DNA from: an uncultured Aquimarina sp.
Lineage (GTDB): Bacteria; Bacteroidota; Bacteroidia; Flavobacteriales; Flavobacteriaceae
Direction: 5' to 3'
Assembly: GCF_947495315.1 (NCBI RefSeq)
Contig: NZ_CANLYD010000013.1
Coordinates: 124,001-188,000 of the forward strand
DNA: 64,000 nt
Below, one piece after another: positions 1 to 8,815 of this stretch. Below the pieces are notes generated by a model. It did not search any database. It was not told the origin of the DNA and was given only the letters and a program-made list of their open reading frames with translations. How positions within the stretch are numbered: the stretch's first letter is position 1; every line of letters starts with the position of its first letter. The position numbers and the translations under genes are program-made.

Positions 1-176
1 ATAAAGTTCGACAATTCGTCTTCACCAACCACTTTATCCAAAGTCATAGCAACATCAACGCGTCTCAACCCTAAAAGCTTTTCTGAAAGTATATAAAAAA
101 AAGATAGCACTTCTTCTGGCTCATACAAACCGGATAAAGAATCTATAAAATCTTTTCTAAGGTCTTTAATTTTCAA
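1..176 (-). CDS. prmC: Release factor glutamine methyltransferase PrmC (HemK), N-terminal fragment
   Basis: Only the first 58 codons are in the window; the gene continues beyond base 1. Reading the minus strand from a TTG at 176-174 gives an open frame beginning MKIKDLRKDFIDSLSGLYEP, followed by a segment with FFYILSEKLLG and LRRVDVAM. This matches the helical N-terminal domain of PrmC/HemK, which methylates the GGQ glutamine of peptide release factors. The catalytic NPPY motif lies outside the window, so the call rests on the N-domain pattern and on the nearby ribD, a frequent neighbour in Flavobacteriia. The TTG start lies 2 nt after the stop of the GNAT gene, so the two are probably co-transcribed. 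No ATG is available nearby in this frame. Confidence 0.6.
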   Translation of the reverse strand, partial: MKIKDLRKDFIDSLSGLYEPEEVLSFFYILSEKLLGLRRVDVAMTLDKVVGEDELSNF

Positions 177-178
177 AC

Positions 179-664
179 TTATAATTCTTTTATCATCCAA
201 GCTTGACAACTATAATGGCCAGTATCACCCATAGGTGCATCGAGAGATGTAAATCCAACCTTACCATATAATTTTCTGGCATCTTCCATATAAGGCATTG
301 TTTCTAAATAACATTTAGTAAACCCTTGTTCTTTGGCAAATCCCAAGCACTTGTTCATCATTTGAGAACCTAACCCTTTTCCTCTAGCTTCTGGAAGAAA
401 GTACATTTTCTGAAGTTCGCAGATTTCTGAACTTTCATTTTCTAATTGAGCAATCCCAGCTCCTCCAATAATCCTTCCATTATCTTCTACTACATAATAT
501 ATTTTTCTGGGAGCCTCATAGGTTTCATACATCATATCCAAAGCCTCATCTTCGTATGCAGTCCCAACTTTAGGAACTCCCATTTCTATTAAAACATCTC
601 TAATCACTTGTGCTAAAGCTTTATTATCTGCCGGAGCAACTGAACGAATTTTTATGGCACTCAT
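179..664 (-). CDS. GNAT family N-acetyltransferase
   Basis: This 161-residue protein is a single GNAT domain that would transfer an acetyl group from acetyl-CoA to an unidentified amine. The acetyl-CoA pyrophosphate-binding loop is visible as LPEARGKGLGSQMM, preceded by the beta-4 strand ICELQKMYF. The C-terminal ARKLYGKVGF motif is also typical. The substrate cannot be read from the sequence. It lies directly upstream of prmC (2 nt gap) on the same strand and is divergent from the lipoprotein gene at 758, so it is probably the first gene of a prmC operon. Length is normal for the family. Confidence 0.85.
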   Translation of the reverse strand: MSAIKIRSVAPADNKALAQVIRDVLIEMGVPKVGTAYEDEALDMMYETYEAPRKIYYVVEDNGRIIGGAGIAQLENESSEICELQKMYFLPEARGKGLGSQMMNKCLGFAKEQGFTKCYLETMPYMEDARKLYGKVGFTSLDAPMGDTGHYSCQAWMIKEL

Positions 665-757
665 TATAATATAAATACTACTTTTGTTAATCTAAAAACT
701 AATGATCTTTCATCTTTTTAATCAGATGAAATATACATTAAATCTATACAGCAATCA

Positions 758-1222
758 ATGAAGAAGCTTTTATTATTATCAACAATATTCGCAGTGATAA
801 CAAGCTGCTCTGTATCTAAAAAACCAGAGTTTAAATATGTAGCCAATATTGATGTTAAAAATATCAGTATGCGCAATGTAACGATTAAGGCTGATGCTGT
901 TTTTAACAACCCAAATAACCTAAACGGAAAACTTTCTGTGGATGATATTCACGTTTTTGTTGATAACATCGATGTAGGCACCATATCTTCTCAAGAGTTT
1001 GATGTTCCTTCAAAAAAAGAATTTACGATTCCATTAGAAGGTACATTTTCTTTATCCAAGATCTATAAAGAAAATAAAAACAATCTTTTGGGCAGTGTAC
1101 TAAAAATGGCACAAACGGACTCTCTTCTTATTCATTACAAAGGAAATATCAGGTATCATTTAGGAAATTTTTCTTATCCCTACAAAATTGATAAAGAACA
1201 AAAAATATCTTTAAATCAATAG
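758..1222 (+). CDS. LEA type 2 family lipoprotein
   Basis: This 154-residue protein starts with a short signal peptide ending in a lipobox (VITSC, Cys17), so it is probably a lipoprotein. The rest resembles a WHy/LEA type 2 beta-sandwich: alternating hydrophobic strands (YVANIDVKNISMRNVTIKADAVFNN, broken here by NNPNNL) and the VPSKKEFTIPLEGTFS segment. The role of such proteins is unknown; they are usually thought to bind or protect surface partners. The stop codon is 1 nt before the GTG of ribD, indicating co-transcription with the riboflavin gene. Confidence 0.65.
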   Translation: MKKLLLLSTIFAVITSCSVSKKPEFKYVANIDVKNISMRNVTIKADAVFNNPNNLNGKLSVDDIHVFVDNIDVGTISSQEFDVPSKKEFTIPLEGTFSLSKIYKENKNNLLGSVLKMAQTDSLLIHYKGNIRYHLGNFSYPYKIDKEQKISLNQ

Positions 1223-1223
1223 C

Positions 1224-2267
1224 GTGAGTATACACGAAACATACATAAGACGTTGCCTTAAAATTGCTACAAATGCATTGGGCAATGCAAGACCAAACCC
1301 AATGGTTGGTAGCGTCATTGCTCATAACCAAATCATTATTGGCGAAGGATACACTAGTGCTTATGGTGGTAATCATGCCGAAGTAAATGCTATAAACTCT
1401 GTAAAAGACAAATCACTCTTAAAAGAAGCCACCATATATGTAACTTTAGAACCTTGTTCACATTTTGGAAAAACACCACCCTGTAGCGACCTTATCATAA
1501 AACACAAAATACCTAATGTAGTAATTGGCACCATCGATATACATAGTAAAGTTGCCGGAAAAGGTATCGAAAAACTAAAAAATGCAGGATGCCAAGTTAT
1601 TGTAGGTATTTTAGAAAACGAGTGCCAGAAACATCATAAACGTTTTTTTACATTTCATAATAAACAGCGGCCATATATCATCCTAAAATGGGCACAAACA
1701 TCTGATGGATTTATCGCTCCTGAAAAGACCGAGGAAAGATCACCCGTATGGATTACGAATTCCTACTCAAGACAATTAGTCCATAAATGGCGTGCAGAAG
1801 AGCAAGCTATTTTGGTAGGGAATAAAACCGTTATAGAAGACAATCCAAAACTTACTATACGAGATTGGTCTGGAACAGATCCTGTTAGAATTCTGATTGA
1901 CCTTTCCAATAAAACTCCTGAAGATTCCGCAATTATAGATAAAACCGTAAAAACAATTGTGATCACCTCTGATGATCATAAAAAAGAAAATAGCGATACT
2001 TTATTCTATGAAACAATTAGTTCAGAAAAAGAAGTCGTCCAGGAAGTATGCAATATTCTCTATAAACATGAAATTCAATCTGTGATTATCGAAGGTGGTA
2101 GCTACACGATTCAATCCTTTATCGATACAAACCTTTGGGATGAAGCACGAGTATTTACCGGAATTAATACTTTTACAAAAGGAATAAAAGCTCCAACATT
2201 TAAAGCCAAACTAATTTCTGAAGAAAAAATTTTAGACGACATCTTAAGAATATATCAAAATGATTAA
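1224..2267 (+). CDS. ribD: Bifunctional riboflavin deaminase/reductase RibD
   Basis: RibD performs two consecutive steps of riboflavin synthesis: deamination of the diaminopyrimidine intermediate and reduction of its ribosyl side chain. The N-terminal half (about residues 1-145) is a zinc cytidine-deaminase domain with the HAEVNAI and PCSHFGKTPPC motifs that bind zinc. The C-terminal half (about 147-345) is the reductase, with LKWAQTSDGFIAP and a late IIEGGSYTIQSF segment. Length (347) is normal. The start is GTG one base after the preceding stop, and the end overlaps the HAD gene by 8 nt. No other riboflavin genes are nearby. Confidence 0.93.
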   Translation: MSIHETYIRRCLKIATNALGNARPNPMVGSVIAHNQIIIGEGYTSAYGGNHAEVNAINSVKDKSLLKEATIYVTLEPCSHFGKTPPCSDLIIKHKIPNVVIGTIDIHSKVAGKGIEKLKNAGCQVIVGILENECQKHHKRFFTFHNKQRPYIILKWAQTSDGFIAPEKTEERSPVWITNSYSRQLVHKWRAEEQAILVGNKTVIEDNPKLTIRDWSGTDPVRILIDLSNKTPEDSAIIDKTVKTIVITSDDHKKENSDTLFYETISSEKEVVQEVCNILYKHEIQSVIIEGGSYTIQSFIDTNLWDEARVFTGINTFTKGIKAPTFKAKLISEEKILDDILRIYQND

Positions 2268-2868
2268 AACCATTATTTTTGATTTTGGGGATGTCTTTAT
2301 CAATCTAGATAAAACAGCAACCAAAACAGAACTTTCCAAATTAGGTTTGTTCCCACTAACAAAAGAATTAGAATCTATTAACAATCTCTATGAAATTGGA
2401 AAAATCACTACAGTAGAATTCATCAATCATTATCAAAAGCTATTGCCAGACGCTTCTGAAAAACAAATAATAGATGCTTGGAATGCTATTCTAAAGGACT
2501 TCCCTAAACATCGTTTAGAGTTCATTCAAAAATTAGCTACTGAAAAGGAATACAAATTAATCTTACTGAGTAATACGAATGAATTACATATTGATTGGAT
2601 TAAAGAAAATATATCTTTTTATTATGATTTTAAATCTTGTTTTGACACTTTTTACTTATCACACGAAATCAACTTAAGAAAACCAAATCTGGATATTTTT
2701 CAGTTTGTTTTAGACAATCATCGCATAAAACCTTCAGAAACTATTTTTATTGATGATACACTTGTAAATACAAACGCAGCTAAACAACTGGGTATCCACG
2801 TATGGAATAACAATCCAAAAACAGATGATATCACAAAGCTGTTCGCTATAAAATCTGACTTATTTTGA
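2260..2868 (+). CDS. HAD family phosphatase (YihX-like)
   Basis: This 202-residue haloacid dehalogenase-type hydrolase has all four motifs: IIFDFGDVF (nucleophile Asp), LLSNTNE, the lysine in LRKPNLDIF, and IFIDDTLVNT. The DFGDV form of motif I and the small alpha-helical cap after it are typical of the YihX/HAD-IA group, which dephosphorylates sugar phosphates and similar small substrates. The actual substrate is unknown. The start overlaps the end of ribD by 8 nt, so it may provide the unassigned dephosphorylation step of flavin synthesis; that idea rests on position only. Confidence 0.8.
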   Translation: MIKTIIFDFGDVFINLDKTATKTELSKLGLFPLTKELESINNLYEIGKITTVEFINHYQKLLPDASEKQIIDAWNAILKDFPKHRLEFIQKLATEKEYKLILLSNTNELHIDWIKENISFYYDFKSCFDTFYLSHEINLRKPNLDIFQFVLDNHRIKPSETIFIDDTLVNTNAAKQLGIHVWNNNPKTDDITKLFAIKSDLF

Positions 2869-3734
2869 CACATCTATTATTAAGTATATTAGCTTCAAGT
2901 TGGATCTTAATTACATTCAAGTTATTCGCAAAATATAACGTAAACACCTTACAAGCCATTATTGTTAATTACATAGTCGCTTGTATTTCGGGGTTAATTG
3001 CATATACCGAACCTATAGACATCACTTCTATAACAAACTCTAGCTGGTTTTATGGAACCATTATTTTAGGGTTCATTTTTATTTTAGTATTTAATTTTAT
3101 GGCAATCACTACTCAGAAAAATGGCCTTTCTGTAGCAGCTGTAGCTAGTAAAATGAGTGTTGCGATACCCGTTATATTCGGAATTATTGTTTATAAAGAA
3201 AGTACCGGAATTCTAAAAATTATAGGAATCATCATAGCATTGATTGCTGTTTATATGACTTCCATGAAAACCGTTGGAGGAATTTCTATAAAAAAAGAGA
3301 ATCTAATTTACCCTTTACTTGTTTTCATTGGAGGTGGTATCATAGATACAAGTCTAAAATTTATGGAAACTAATTATGTAGCAAAAATGGATATTCCAAT
3401 TTTTTCTGCAACTATTTTTGGTTTTGCTGCTATTTTAGGAATGCTTATACTAATATATCATGCCTTGAGAGGGACACTGAAGATAACTGCTAAAAACATC
3501 ATCGCAGGAATTTGTTTAGGTATCCCTAACTACTTTTCTATTTACTTTCTAATTCAGGCATTACGAAATGAAAATATGGATAGCTCTACAATATTTATTA
3601 TTAATAATGTAGCTATACTATTGGTTTCTACATTTGTTGGAATTCTTTTTTTCAAAGAAAGGTTGATTATGAAAAACTGGATTGGTATTATACTAGCGAT
3701 AATAAGTATCTTGCTGGTTACTTTTTCTATTTAA
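2865..3734 (+). CDS. EamA/DMT family transporter
   Basis: This 289-residue integral membrane protein shows about ten hydrophobic segments arranged as two similar halves, each ending in a region like VIFGIIVYKESTGILKIIG and LVGI(L)FFKERL, the repeat signature of EamA drug/metabolite transporters. It sits in the inner membrane and probably exports a small metabolite; the substrate is unknown. The start is TTG overlapping the HAD stop by 4 nt (TTGA), so it is translationally coupled to the ribD-HAD cluster. Confidence 0.8.
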   Translation: MTHLLLSILASSWILITFKLFAKYNVNTLQAIIVNYIVACISGLIAYTEPIDITSITNSSWFYGTIILGFIFILVFNFMAITTQKNGLSVAAVASKMSVAIPVIFGIIVYKESTGILKIIGIIIALIAVYMTSMKTVGGISIKKENLIYPLLVFIGGGIIDTSLKFMETNYVAKMDIPIFSATIFGFAAILGMLILIYHALRGTLKITAKNIIAGICLGIPNYFSIYFLIQALRNENMDSSTIFIINNVAILLVSTFVGILFFKERLIMKNWIGIILAIISILLVTFSI

Positions 3735-3745
3735 CTGTAAAACAA

Positions 3746-4360
3746 TTGGACACCACAGACACTTATAATACTATTGATATTCCGGGAAAAGAAGTATTGT
3801 TTAAAGACAAAAACAGCAAATTCTTTGGATATTCTTTTCCAATTACTTCAGAAGAAGAGGTGAAACCAATTATTGATTCACTAAAAAAACAACATCATGC
3901 TGCGAGGCATTGGTGTTATGCCTGGCAATTAGGAACAGAAAACATACGATATCGAAGCAATGATGATGGAGAACCCTCTAATTCTGCAGGCCAACCAATT
4001 TATGGTCAGATTCAATCTTTTCAGACAACTAATATCCTAGTGATAGTGGTTCGTTATTTTGGAGGTGTTAAGCTTGGTGTAGGAGGATTAATTAATGCTT
4101 ATAGAACCACTGCTCAATTATCCTTAGTAGCTTCTAAGATTATAGAAAAAACCATTAATATAAATTTTTGTATTAGTTTTGAATATAAAAACATGAATAA
4201 AGTGATGCGAATAATTAAAGAGCGTCAACTTAGTATTACAGATCAAAAGTTAGAATTAGACTGTAAATTATTTATTTCAGTAAGAAAAACGATAGCAGAT
4301 GAAATAAATAATCTTTTCTCAACGTTGTACGAAATAGAGATTAAACGATTAGACAGCTAA
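3746..4360 (+). CDS. YigZ/IMPACT family protein
   Basis: This 204-residue protein carries the UPF0029 signature VVRYFGGVKLGVGGLINAY at about residues 107-125, preceded by the conserved ARHWCYAW and SNDDGEPSNSAGQPI segments of the IMPACT N-terminal fold. The smaller C-terminal part has the DUF1949-like layout. The family is widespread; its role is thought to touch translation regulation but is not settled. The start is a TTG 11 nt after the transporter gene. The 3' end overlaps the convergent thioesterase gene by 12 nt. Confidence 0.85.
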   Translation: MDTTDTYNTIDIPGKEVLFKDKNSKFFGYSFPITSEEEVKPIIDSLKKQHHAARHWCYAWQLGTENIRYRSNDDGEPSNSAGQPIYGQIQSFQTTNILVIVVRYFGGVKLGVGGLINAYRTTAQLSLVASKIIEKTININFCISFEYKNMNKVMRIIKERQLSITDQKLELDCKLFISVRKTIADEINNLFSTLYEIEIKRLDS

Positions 4361-4762
4361 TCCTTTTTCGATTATTTTCAATAAATATTGCGGACATAAA
4401 ATTGGTTTTCTTGTTGTAGCATCAACAAACACTAACGTAGAAGAAGCAATTGTTAATAAATCATGATTTTGATTGTAAATTTCGTAGTCAAAAACGATGC
4501 GTACTGTAGGAATTTTCTTTAAAAAAGTTTTAACAGTTAATTCATCGTCAAAGAATGCAGATTTCTTAAATTTAAAATCTAATTTAAATACGGGGAGCAT
4601 AACACCGTTTTCCTCCATAGATTTATAAGAAACACCTAATCGGGATAACCAGTCAATGCGGGCTAACTCTAAATATTGTGCATAATTGCCGTGATGAACG
4701 ATCCCCATTTGATCTGTTTCAGAATATCTAACTTTTAATAAAGTTTCGGAAGTGATTGACAT
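4349..4762 (-). CDS. YbgC-type acyl-CoA thioesterase
   Basis: This 137-residue single hotdog-fold protein has the 4-hydroxybenzoyl-CoA thioesterase motif YSETDQMGIVHHGNYAQYLE near its start; the Asp of the TDQMG segment is the catalytic residue in the family. The FDYEIYNQNHDLLTIASSTLVFVD segment (in parts) forms the central strands. It hydrolyses short acyl-CoA or acyl-ACP thioesters. It is convergent with and overlaps yigZ by 12 nt, and its upstream region faces dnaA. Length is typical. Confidence 0.85.
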   Translation of the reverse strand: MSITSETLLKVRYSETDQMGIVHHGNYAQYLELARIDWLSRLGVSYKSMEENGVMLPVFKLDFKFKKSAFFDDELTVKTFLKKIPTVRIVFDYEIYNQNHDLLTIASSTLVFVDATTRKPILCPQYLLKIIEKGLAV

Positions 4763-4954
4763 GTATTTGATTAATAAAAAGATGAAGTATGCAAAATTAC
4801 AGTCTTTAAAGTATGCGAAAAAAATAATTAAAATTCAACCCCTAAATCGTTTTTTTTTTACATTTTTTGTTCACATATTTGTCAAGCAAAAAAAGAAGGA
4901 ACTTTTTCAACAATTTTCCGTTAATAACCTAATAAAAGTAATCTAACCATTCTA

Positions 4955-6382
4955 ATGAATATAACTGCGCAATCAGTTTGGGATAATTGCCTGTCTTTTA
5001 TAGAGGACAACATTACCCCTCAAGCTTTTAAAACCTGGTTTGAACCTATTAAAGCTGTAAAGCTTACAGATAGCGCTTTAAGTATTCAAGTACCTAGTAA
5101 ATTTTTCTACGAATGGCTAGAAGAACATTATGTTAATCTTCTTAAAGTGTCTCTTACTAGAGAGTTAGGAGAAACTGCTAAATTGGTATATATTATTAAA
5201 ATGGAAAACACTTATGGTAACAAAAAACCATTTACTGAGAAAATACCAAGTTCTAACAGAACGGCCGTAAGCTCTCAGGAAGTTGATGTGCCCATAAAGA
5301 GTAAAAATCCTGAACTTAAAAATCCATTTGTAATTCCAGGAATTAGAAATGTGAAAATTGAGTCTCAGTTAAACCCAAGCTATAATTTTGATAATTTCTT
5401 AGAAGGAGACTCCAACAGATTGGCTCGATCAGCAGGAATGGCTGTCGCTAACAAACCTGGTGGAACTTCTTTCAATCCTTTATTGATATTTGGGGGTGTA
5501 GGATTAGGAAAAACACATCTTGCACACGCAATTGGCGTAAACATAAAAGATAATTATCCAGAAAAAACAGTGCTATATATTTCAGCTGAAAAGTTTACTC
5601 AGCAGTATATAGAGTCTGTAAAAAAGAACAATAGAAACGATTTTATACATTTCTATCAGATTATTGATGTATTAATTGTTGACGACATTCAGCTTTTATC
5701 AGGAAAAGCAGGAACACAAGATGTATTCTTCCATATATTTAATCACTTACATCAAAATGGAAAACAAGTAATACTTACTAGTGATAAAGCTCCTGTAGAC
5801 ATGCAGGATATAGAACAACGATTGCTTTCTCGTTTTAAGTGGGGATTATCAGCAGAATTGCATCAACCAGATTTCGAAACTAGAATTTCTATCATAAAAA
5901 ACAAACTATATCGTGACGGTGTTGAGATGCCAGAAGATATTGTAGAGTTTTTAGCAAATAATATCAAAACCAATATTCGCGAATTAGAAGGTGCCATTAT
6001 TTCACTAATAGCACACTCCTCTTTCAACAAAAAAGATATTACAATTGATCTTGCAAAAGCAATTGTAGACAATTACGTAAAAAACACTAAGCGAGAAGTA
6101 TCTATTGATTATATACAAAAGGTAGTAAGTGATTATTTCCAAATGGATGTAGAAACACTACAATCTAAAACACGTAAGCGTCATATAGTTCAGGCTCGTC
6201 AATTAGCAATGTTTTTTGCTAAAAAACTAACCAAAGCTTCATTAGCTAGTATTGGTACACAAATAGGAAAAAGAGATCACGCAACAGTACTTCATGCTTG
6301 TAAAACTGTAGACAACTTATCCTCTACAGATAAACAATTCCGAAAGTACGTTGAGGACCTTGGCAAAAAACTTACCCTTTAA
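4955..6382 (+). CDS. dnaA: Chromosomal replication initiator DnaA
   Basis: DnaA binds the origin and opens it using ATP. Its four domains are visible in 475 residues: an N-terminal oligomerisation domain (WDNCLSFIEDNITPQAFKTW), a variable linker, an AAA+ domain with Walker A GGVGLGKTHL (about residues 179-188) and Walker B VLIVDDIQLL (about 239-248), and a C-terminal DNA-binding domain with the RDHATVLHACKTV signature. The gene is followed after 12 nt by a phosphatase gene. I could not find a cluster of TTATCCACA boxes on either side, so the origin is not assigned. Confidence 0.97.
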   Translation: MNITAQSVWDNCLSFIEDNITPQAFKTWFEPIKAVKLTDSALSIQVPSKFFYEWLEEHYVNLLKVSLTRELGETAKLVYIIKMENTYGNKKPFTEKIPSSNRTAVSSQEVDVPIKSKNPELKNPFVIPGIRNVKIESQLNPSYNFDNFLEGDSNRLARSAGMAVANKPGGTSFNPLLIFGGVGLGKTHLAHAIGVNIKDNYPEKTVLYISAEKFTQQYIESVKKNNRNDFIHFYQIIDVLIVDDIQLLSGKAGTQDVFFHIFNHLHQNGKQVILTSDKAPVDMQDIEQRLLSRFKWGLSAELHQPDFETRISIIKNKLYRDGVEMPEDIVEFLANNIKTNIRELEGAIISLIAHSSFNKKDITIDLAKAIVDNYVKNTKREVSIDYIQKVVSDYFQMDVETLQSKTRKRHIVQARQLAMFFAKKLTKASLASIGTQIGKRDHATVLHACKTVDNLSSTDKQFRKYVEDLGKKLTL

Positions 6383-6394
6383 TTTTTAATTTAC

Positions 6395-6847
6395 ATGAAG
6401 ATTAAAATTTTAATGGTGTGCCTAGGAAATATCTGTAGGTCACCATTAGCAGAAGGAATTTTAGCATCCAAACTGGACCCTAAAAAATTCCAGGTAGACT
6501 CTTGTGGCACTAGTAACTATCATATTGGCACAAAACCCGATGTACGGTCTATAGAAACTGCAAGAAAACATGGGATTGATATTACCAATCAAAGAGCTAT
6601 GCAGTTTAAAGTAAGTGATTTTGACATCTATGATCTCATCTATCCAATGGATCGTTCTAATTATAACGATATTATAAAGCTTGCTCGTAACAACAATGAC
6701 AAAGAAAAAGTAACACTTATTCTGAACGAATTAACACCTAATGAAAATTTAGATGTTCCAGATCCATATTACGGAGGAGAGCAAGGTTTTGAAGACGTAT
6801 ACGACATGCTAAATAAAGCCTGTGACTGCATAATAAAAAAGCTATAA
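6395..6847 (+). CDS. Low molecular weight protein-tyrosine phosphatase
   Basis: This 150-residue protein has the phosphate loop C-X5-R near the N-terminus (VCLGNICRSPLAEG) and the general-acid motif DPYYGG near the C-terminus, both required for the LMW-PTP reaction, dephosphorylation of phosphotyrosine. The usual DPW/DPY form is intact, so activity is expected. It lies 12 nt after dnaA on the same strand and is probably co-transcribed. In Bacteroidota such enzymes are often linked to polysaccharide export, but no such genes are nearby. Confidence 0.9.
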   Translation: MKIKILMVCLGNICRSPLAEGILASKLDPKKFQVDSCGTSNYHIGTKPDVRSIETARKHGIDITNQRAMQFKVSDFDIYDLIYPMDRSNYNDIIKLARNNNDKEKVTLILNELTPNENLDVPDPYYGGEQGFEDVYDMLNKACDCIIKKL

Positions 6848-7072
6848 GAGAGATTAAACATAAAAAACAAAGTTTTTGTATATTTAGTAACAGTTAATCC
6901 AGCTTAAATATATCATTCGTTGAAAAAGACTTTAACTTTTTATCCAAATTCGACTCTTCTTAAAAACAAATCTAAATCTATTTGGATTAAGCTATTTGAA
7001 ATCACAATTAGCAATATTATAATATGCACAAAACAAAATTCATTTAATCAAAAACTAGTTATTATATAAACT

Positions 7073-7804
7073 ATGGAATCCAAACCCCTAGATCCAAAAG
7101 GAAAATTATATTTAATACCAACCAGATTAGGTGATGATGTACCCCTGGAAGTATTACCAATATCTATAAAAAAAGTTTTAGAACAGGTTAATCATTATAT
7201 AGTTGAAAACGAAAAACCAGCAAGAAGGTTTATAAAAAAAGTTAGTCCTAGTAAATCTCAACGCTCTCTTATCATTCACTCAGTAAACAAATATACAGAT
7301 GCCTCAGAAATACCCAACTATCTAGCACCTTGTCTTAATGGGGAATCAATAGGACTACTATCCGATGCCGGATGTCCTGGAATTGCGGATCCAGGTGCAG
7401 AAGTAGTAAGATTAGCTCACGAGAAAGGAATTCAAGTAACCCCATTAGTGGGGCCATCTTCCATATTTCTAGCAATGATGAGTAGTGGCATGAATGGACA
7501 GAATTTTTGTTTCAATGGATACCTTCCAATTGACAAAAACGAAAGAAAATCTACAATAAAATTTCTTGAAAAAAATTCTTTAGAAAAGAATCAGGCACAA
7601 ATTTTTATTGAAACTCCATATAGAAATGACAAAATGCTTGCGGATCTTGTTTCAATTCTTAACCCCAATACCAGATTATGCATCGCAAGTGACATTACAC
7701 TAACCACAGAATACATAGTTACCAAAACTATTGGAGAATGGAAAAATGAAGAAATAGAGCTACATAAAAAGCCCACAATCTTTATTATCCAAAGAGATCT
7801 TTAA
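7073..7804 (+). CDS. RsmI-like SAM-dependent methyltransferase (tetrapyrrole methylase fold)
   Basis: This 243-residue protein has the fold of the tetrapyrrole methylase/RsmI family: KGKLYLIPTRLGD at the start, the SAM-site loop GLLSDAGCPGIADPGAEVVR (in parts) and VTPLVGPSSIFLAMMSSG. RsmI proper 2'-O-methylates 16S rRNA C1402. This shorter form, lacking the C-terminal extension, follows dnaA in many Flavobacteriia and is usually annotated only as a SAM-dependent methyltransferase, so the substrate is inferred. It is separated from the phosphatase gene by a 225-bp AT-rich gap in which I see no gene. Confidence 0.75.
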   Translation: MESKPLDPKGKLYLIPTRLGDDVPLEVLPISIKKVLEQVNHYIVENEKPARRFIKKVSPSKSQRSLIIHSVNKYTDASEIPNYLAPCLNGESIGLLSDAGCPGIADPGAEVVRLAHEKGIQVTPLVGPSSIFLAMMSSGMNGQNFCFNGYLPIDKNERKSTIKFLEKNSLEKNQAQIFIETPYRNDKMLADLVSILNPNTRLCIASDITLTTEYIVTKTIGEWKNEEIELHKKPTIFIIQRDL

Positions 7805-7824
7805 AGTAAAGAGAAAGAGCTAAA

Positions 7825-8463
7825 TTAAGCTTTTGCTTTTCTATTAGGAACAACAAAAGAGGTGTCAAATCCAGAAAAACGTTTCATATAATAACGAATT
7901 GTTGTACCAAATGCATCAGCAAAACCATCTACCCCGCCGCTACGTAAATATTTTTTTACAGCACCAGGTCCTGCTAGATGTGCGGCAGCCAATACTCCTG
8001 ACTCAGTAACCACAATACCATTCATTCGTTTACCTACAAACCATTTTAAGTCTCTGCGTAAAATCCATTTGTTCCTAGAAAGATTTGCATAGAAGGCTCT
8101 TTCTTGAAGCTCGGGATTACTAAGAAAAGTATTTTTGTTTTTTATTCCGATCATCGCAAGGGTTCCAATACCAAATTGATATTTACCCATATATCCAAAT
8201 TGATTTACAACTCCATAATCTCCACGTGATTCTTTAAAAGCTAAGGCTTCTTTAAAACCAACATAAGATTTACCTAATTCTGGGTAAATAAAATTGTCCA
8301 CCAAATCGTCTTCTATCTCGTTAAAGTTAGGAGCGATATAATAGAGATCTAAACCAGCAGTGCTGTATGAGCTTAAATCTGTGCGATTTTTTGGTGTAAA
8401 ACTTACTAATACGATTCCCCCGATTGTAAGAATTACAAAAAGTCCAATTATCCTTTTTATCAT
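7825..8463 (-). CDS. Lysozyme-like transglycosylase-fold secreted protein
   Basis: I place the start at 8463 (MIKRIIGLF...), because the 21 codons before it look untranslated and the promoter lies just upstream. The 212-residue product has an N-terminal membrane anchor (about residues 4-22), then a domain containing the FKESRGDYGVVNQFGYMGKY segment (in parts), whose ES and GxYQFG-like motifs resemble the lysozyme/SLT fold, and a late AAHLAGPGAVKKYL segment. It probably acts on peptidoglycan in the periplasm, but catalysis is not proven. It is convergent with the methyltransferase gene. Confidence 0.65.
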   Translation of the reverse strand: MIKRIIGLFVILTIGGIVLVSFTPKNRTDLSSYSTAGLDLYYIAPNFNEIEDDLVDNFIYPELGKSYVGFKEALAFKESRGDYGVVNQFGYMGKYQFGIGTLAMIGIKNKNTFLSNPELQERAFYANLSRNKWILRRDLKWFVGKRMNGIVVTESGVLAAAHLAGPGAVKKYLRSGGVDGFADAFGTTIRYYMKRFSGFDTSFVVPNRKAKA

Positions 8464-8815
8464 ATAAAAAATTTCTAAGTAGACATCAAAAAGACGTTCC
8501 CCTCTACTTAAATTTTTGCGGTGCAAATATACGGCTTTCTTTTAAAGTATACACCAACAAGTGTTAAATTTATTATAACGCTGAAAAACAGCAATTTAGA
8601 CTAAAAAAAACGTTAAAAATCAGTAAAAAAACACATAAAAAGTCTTAAAACTTGTATTTTAACGTCAAATAAGTAGTTTTAGTCGATAAAAAGCAAAAAG
8701 CATATACATCAAGTAATTCACAGGATTTCAAACGATATTGTTAATAAATTCATGGAAAAATTACGAAGAGTGATAAAAAAACTTCTTTTTTTCCTACAAA
8801 AACATTGAGTAAATT
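8464..8815. other. AT-rich intergenic region without a gene
   Basis: This is a 352-bp gap between two minus-strand peptidoglycan genes. Apart from the promoter element at 8524-8531, it holds only A- and T-rich sequence with short homopolymers; I see no ORF with coding character, no hairpin with a T-tail and no tRNA. Confidence 0.5.
8524..8531 (-). promoter_or_regulatory. Promoter -7 element for the lysozyme-like gene
   Basis: On the minus strand this reads TATATTTG, a perfect match to the Bacteroidota -7 consensus TAnnTTTG. A TTG lies 23 nt upstream, at the long end of the accepted -33/-7 spacing. It is about 60 bp upstream of the chosen start codon at 8463. Confidence 0.5.

Noticed and set aside
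4752..4946. 64-codon ORF upstream of dnaA
   Set aside because: It overlaps the promoter region of the thioesterase gene, is made of Lys/Phe-rich low-complexity sequence and has no family resemblance.
4763..7072. Possible replication origin around dnaA
   Set aside because: Neither the 192-bp upstream nor the 225-bp downstream gap contains a cluster of TTATCCACA boxes; only a single near-match (TTATCCAAA) is seen at about 6950.
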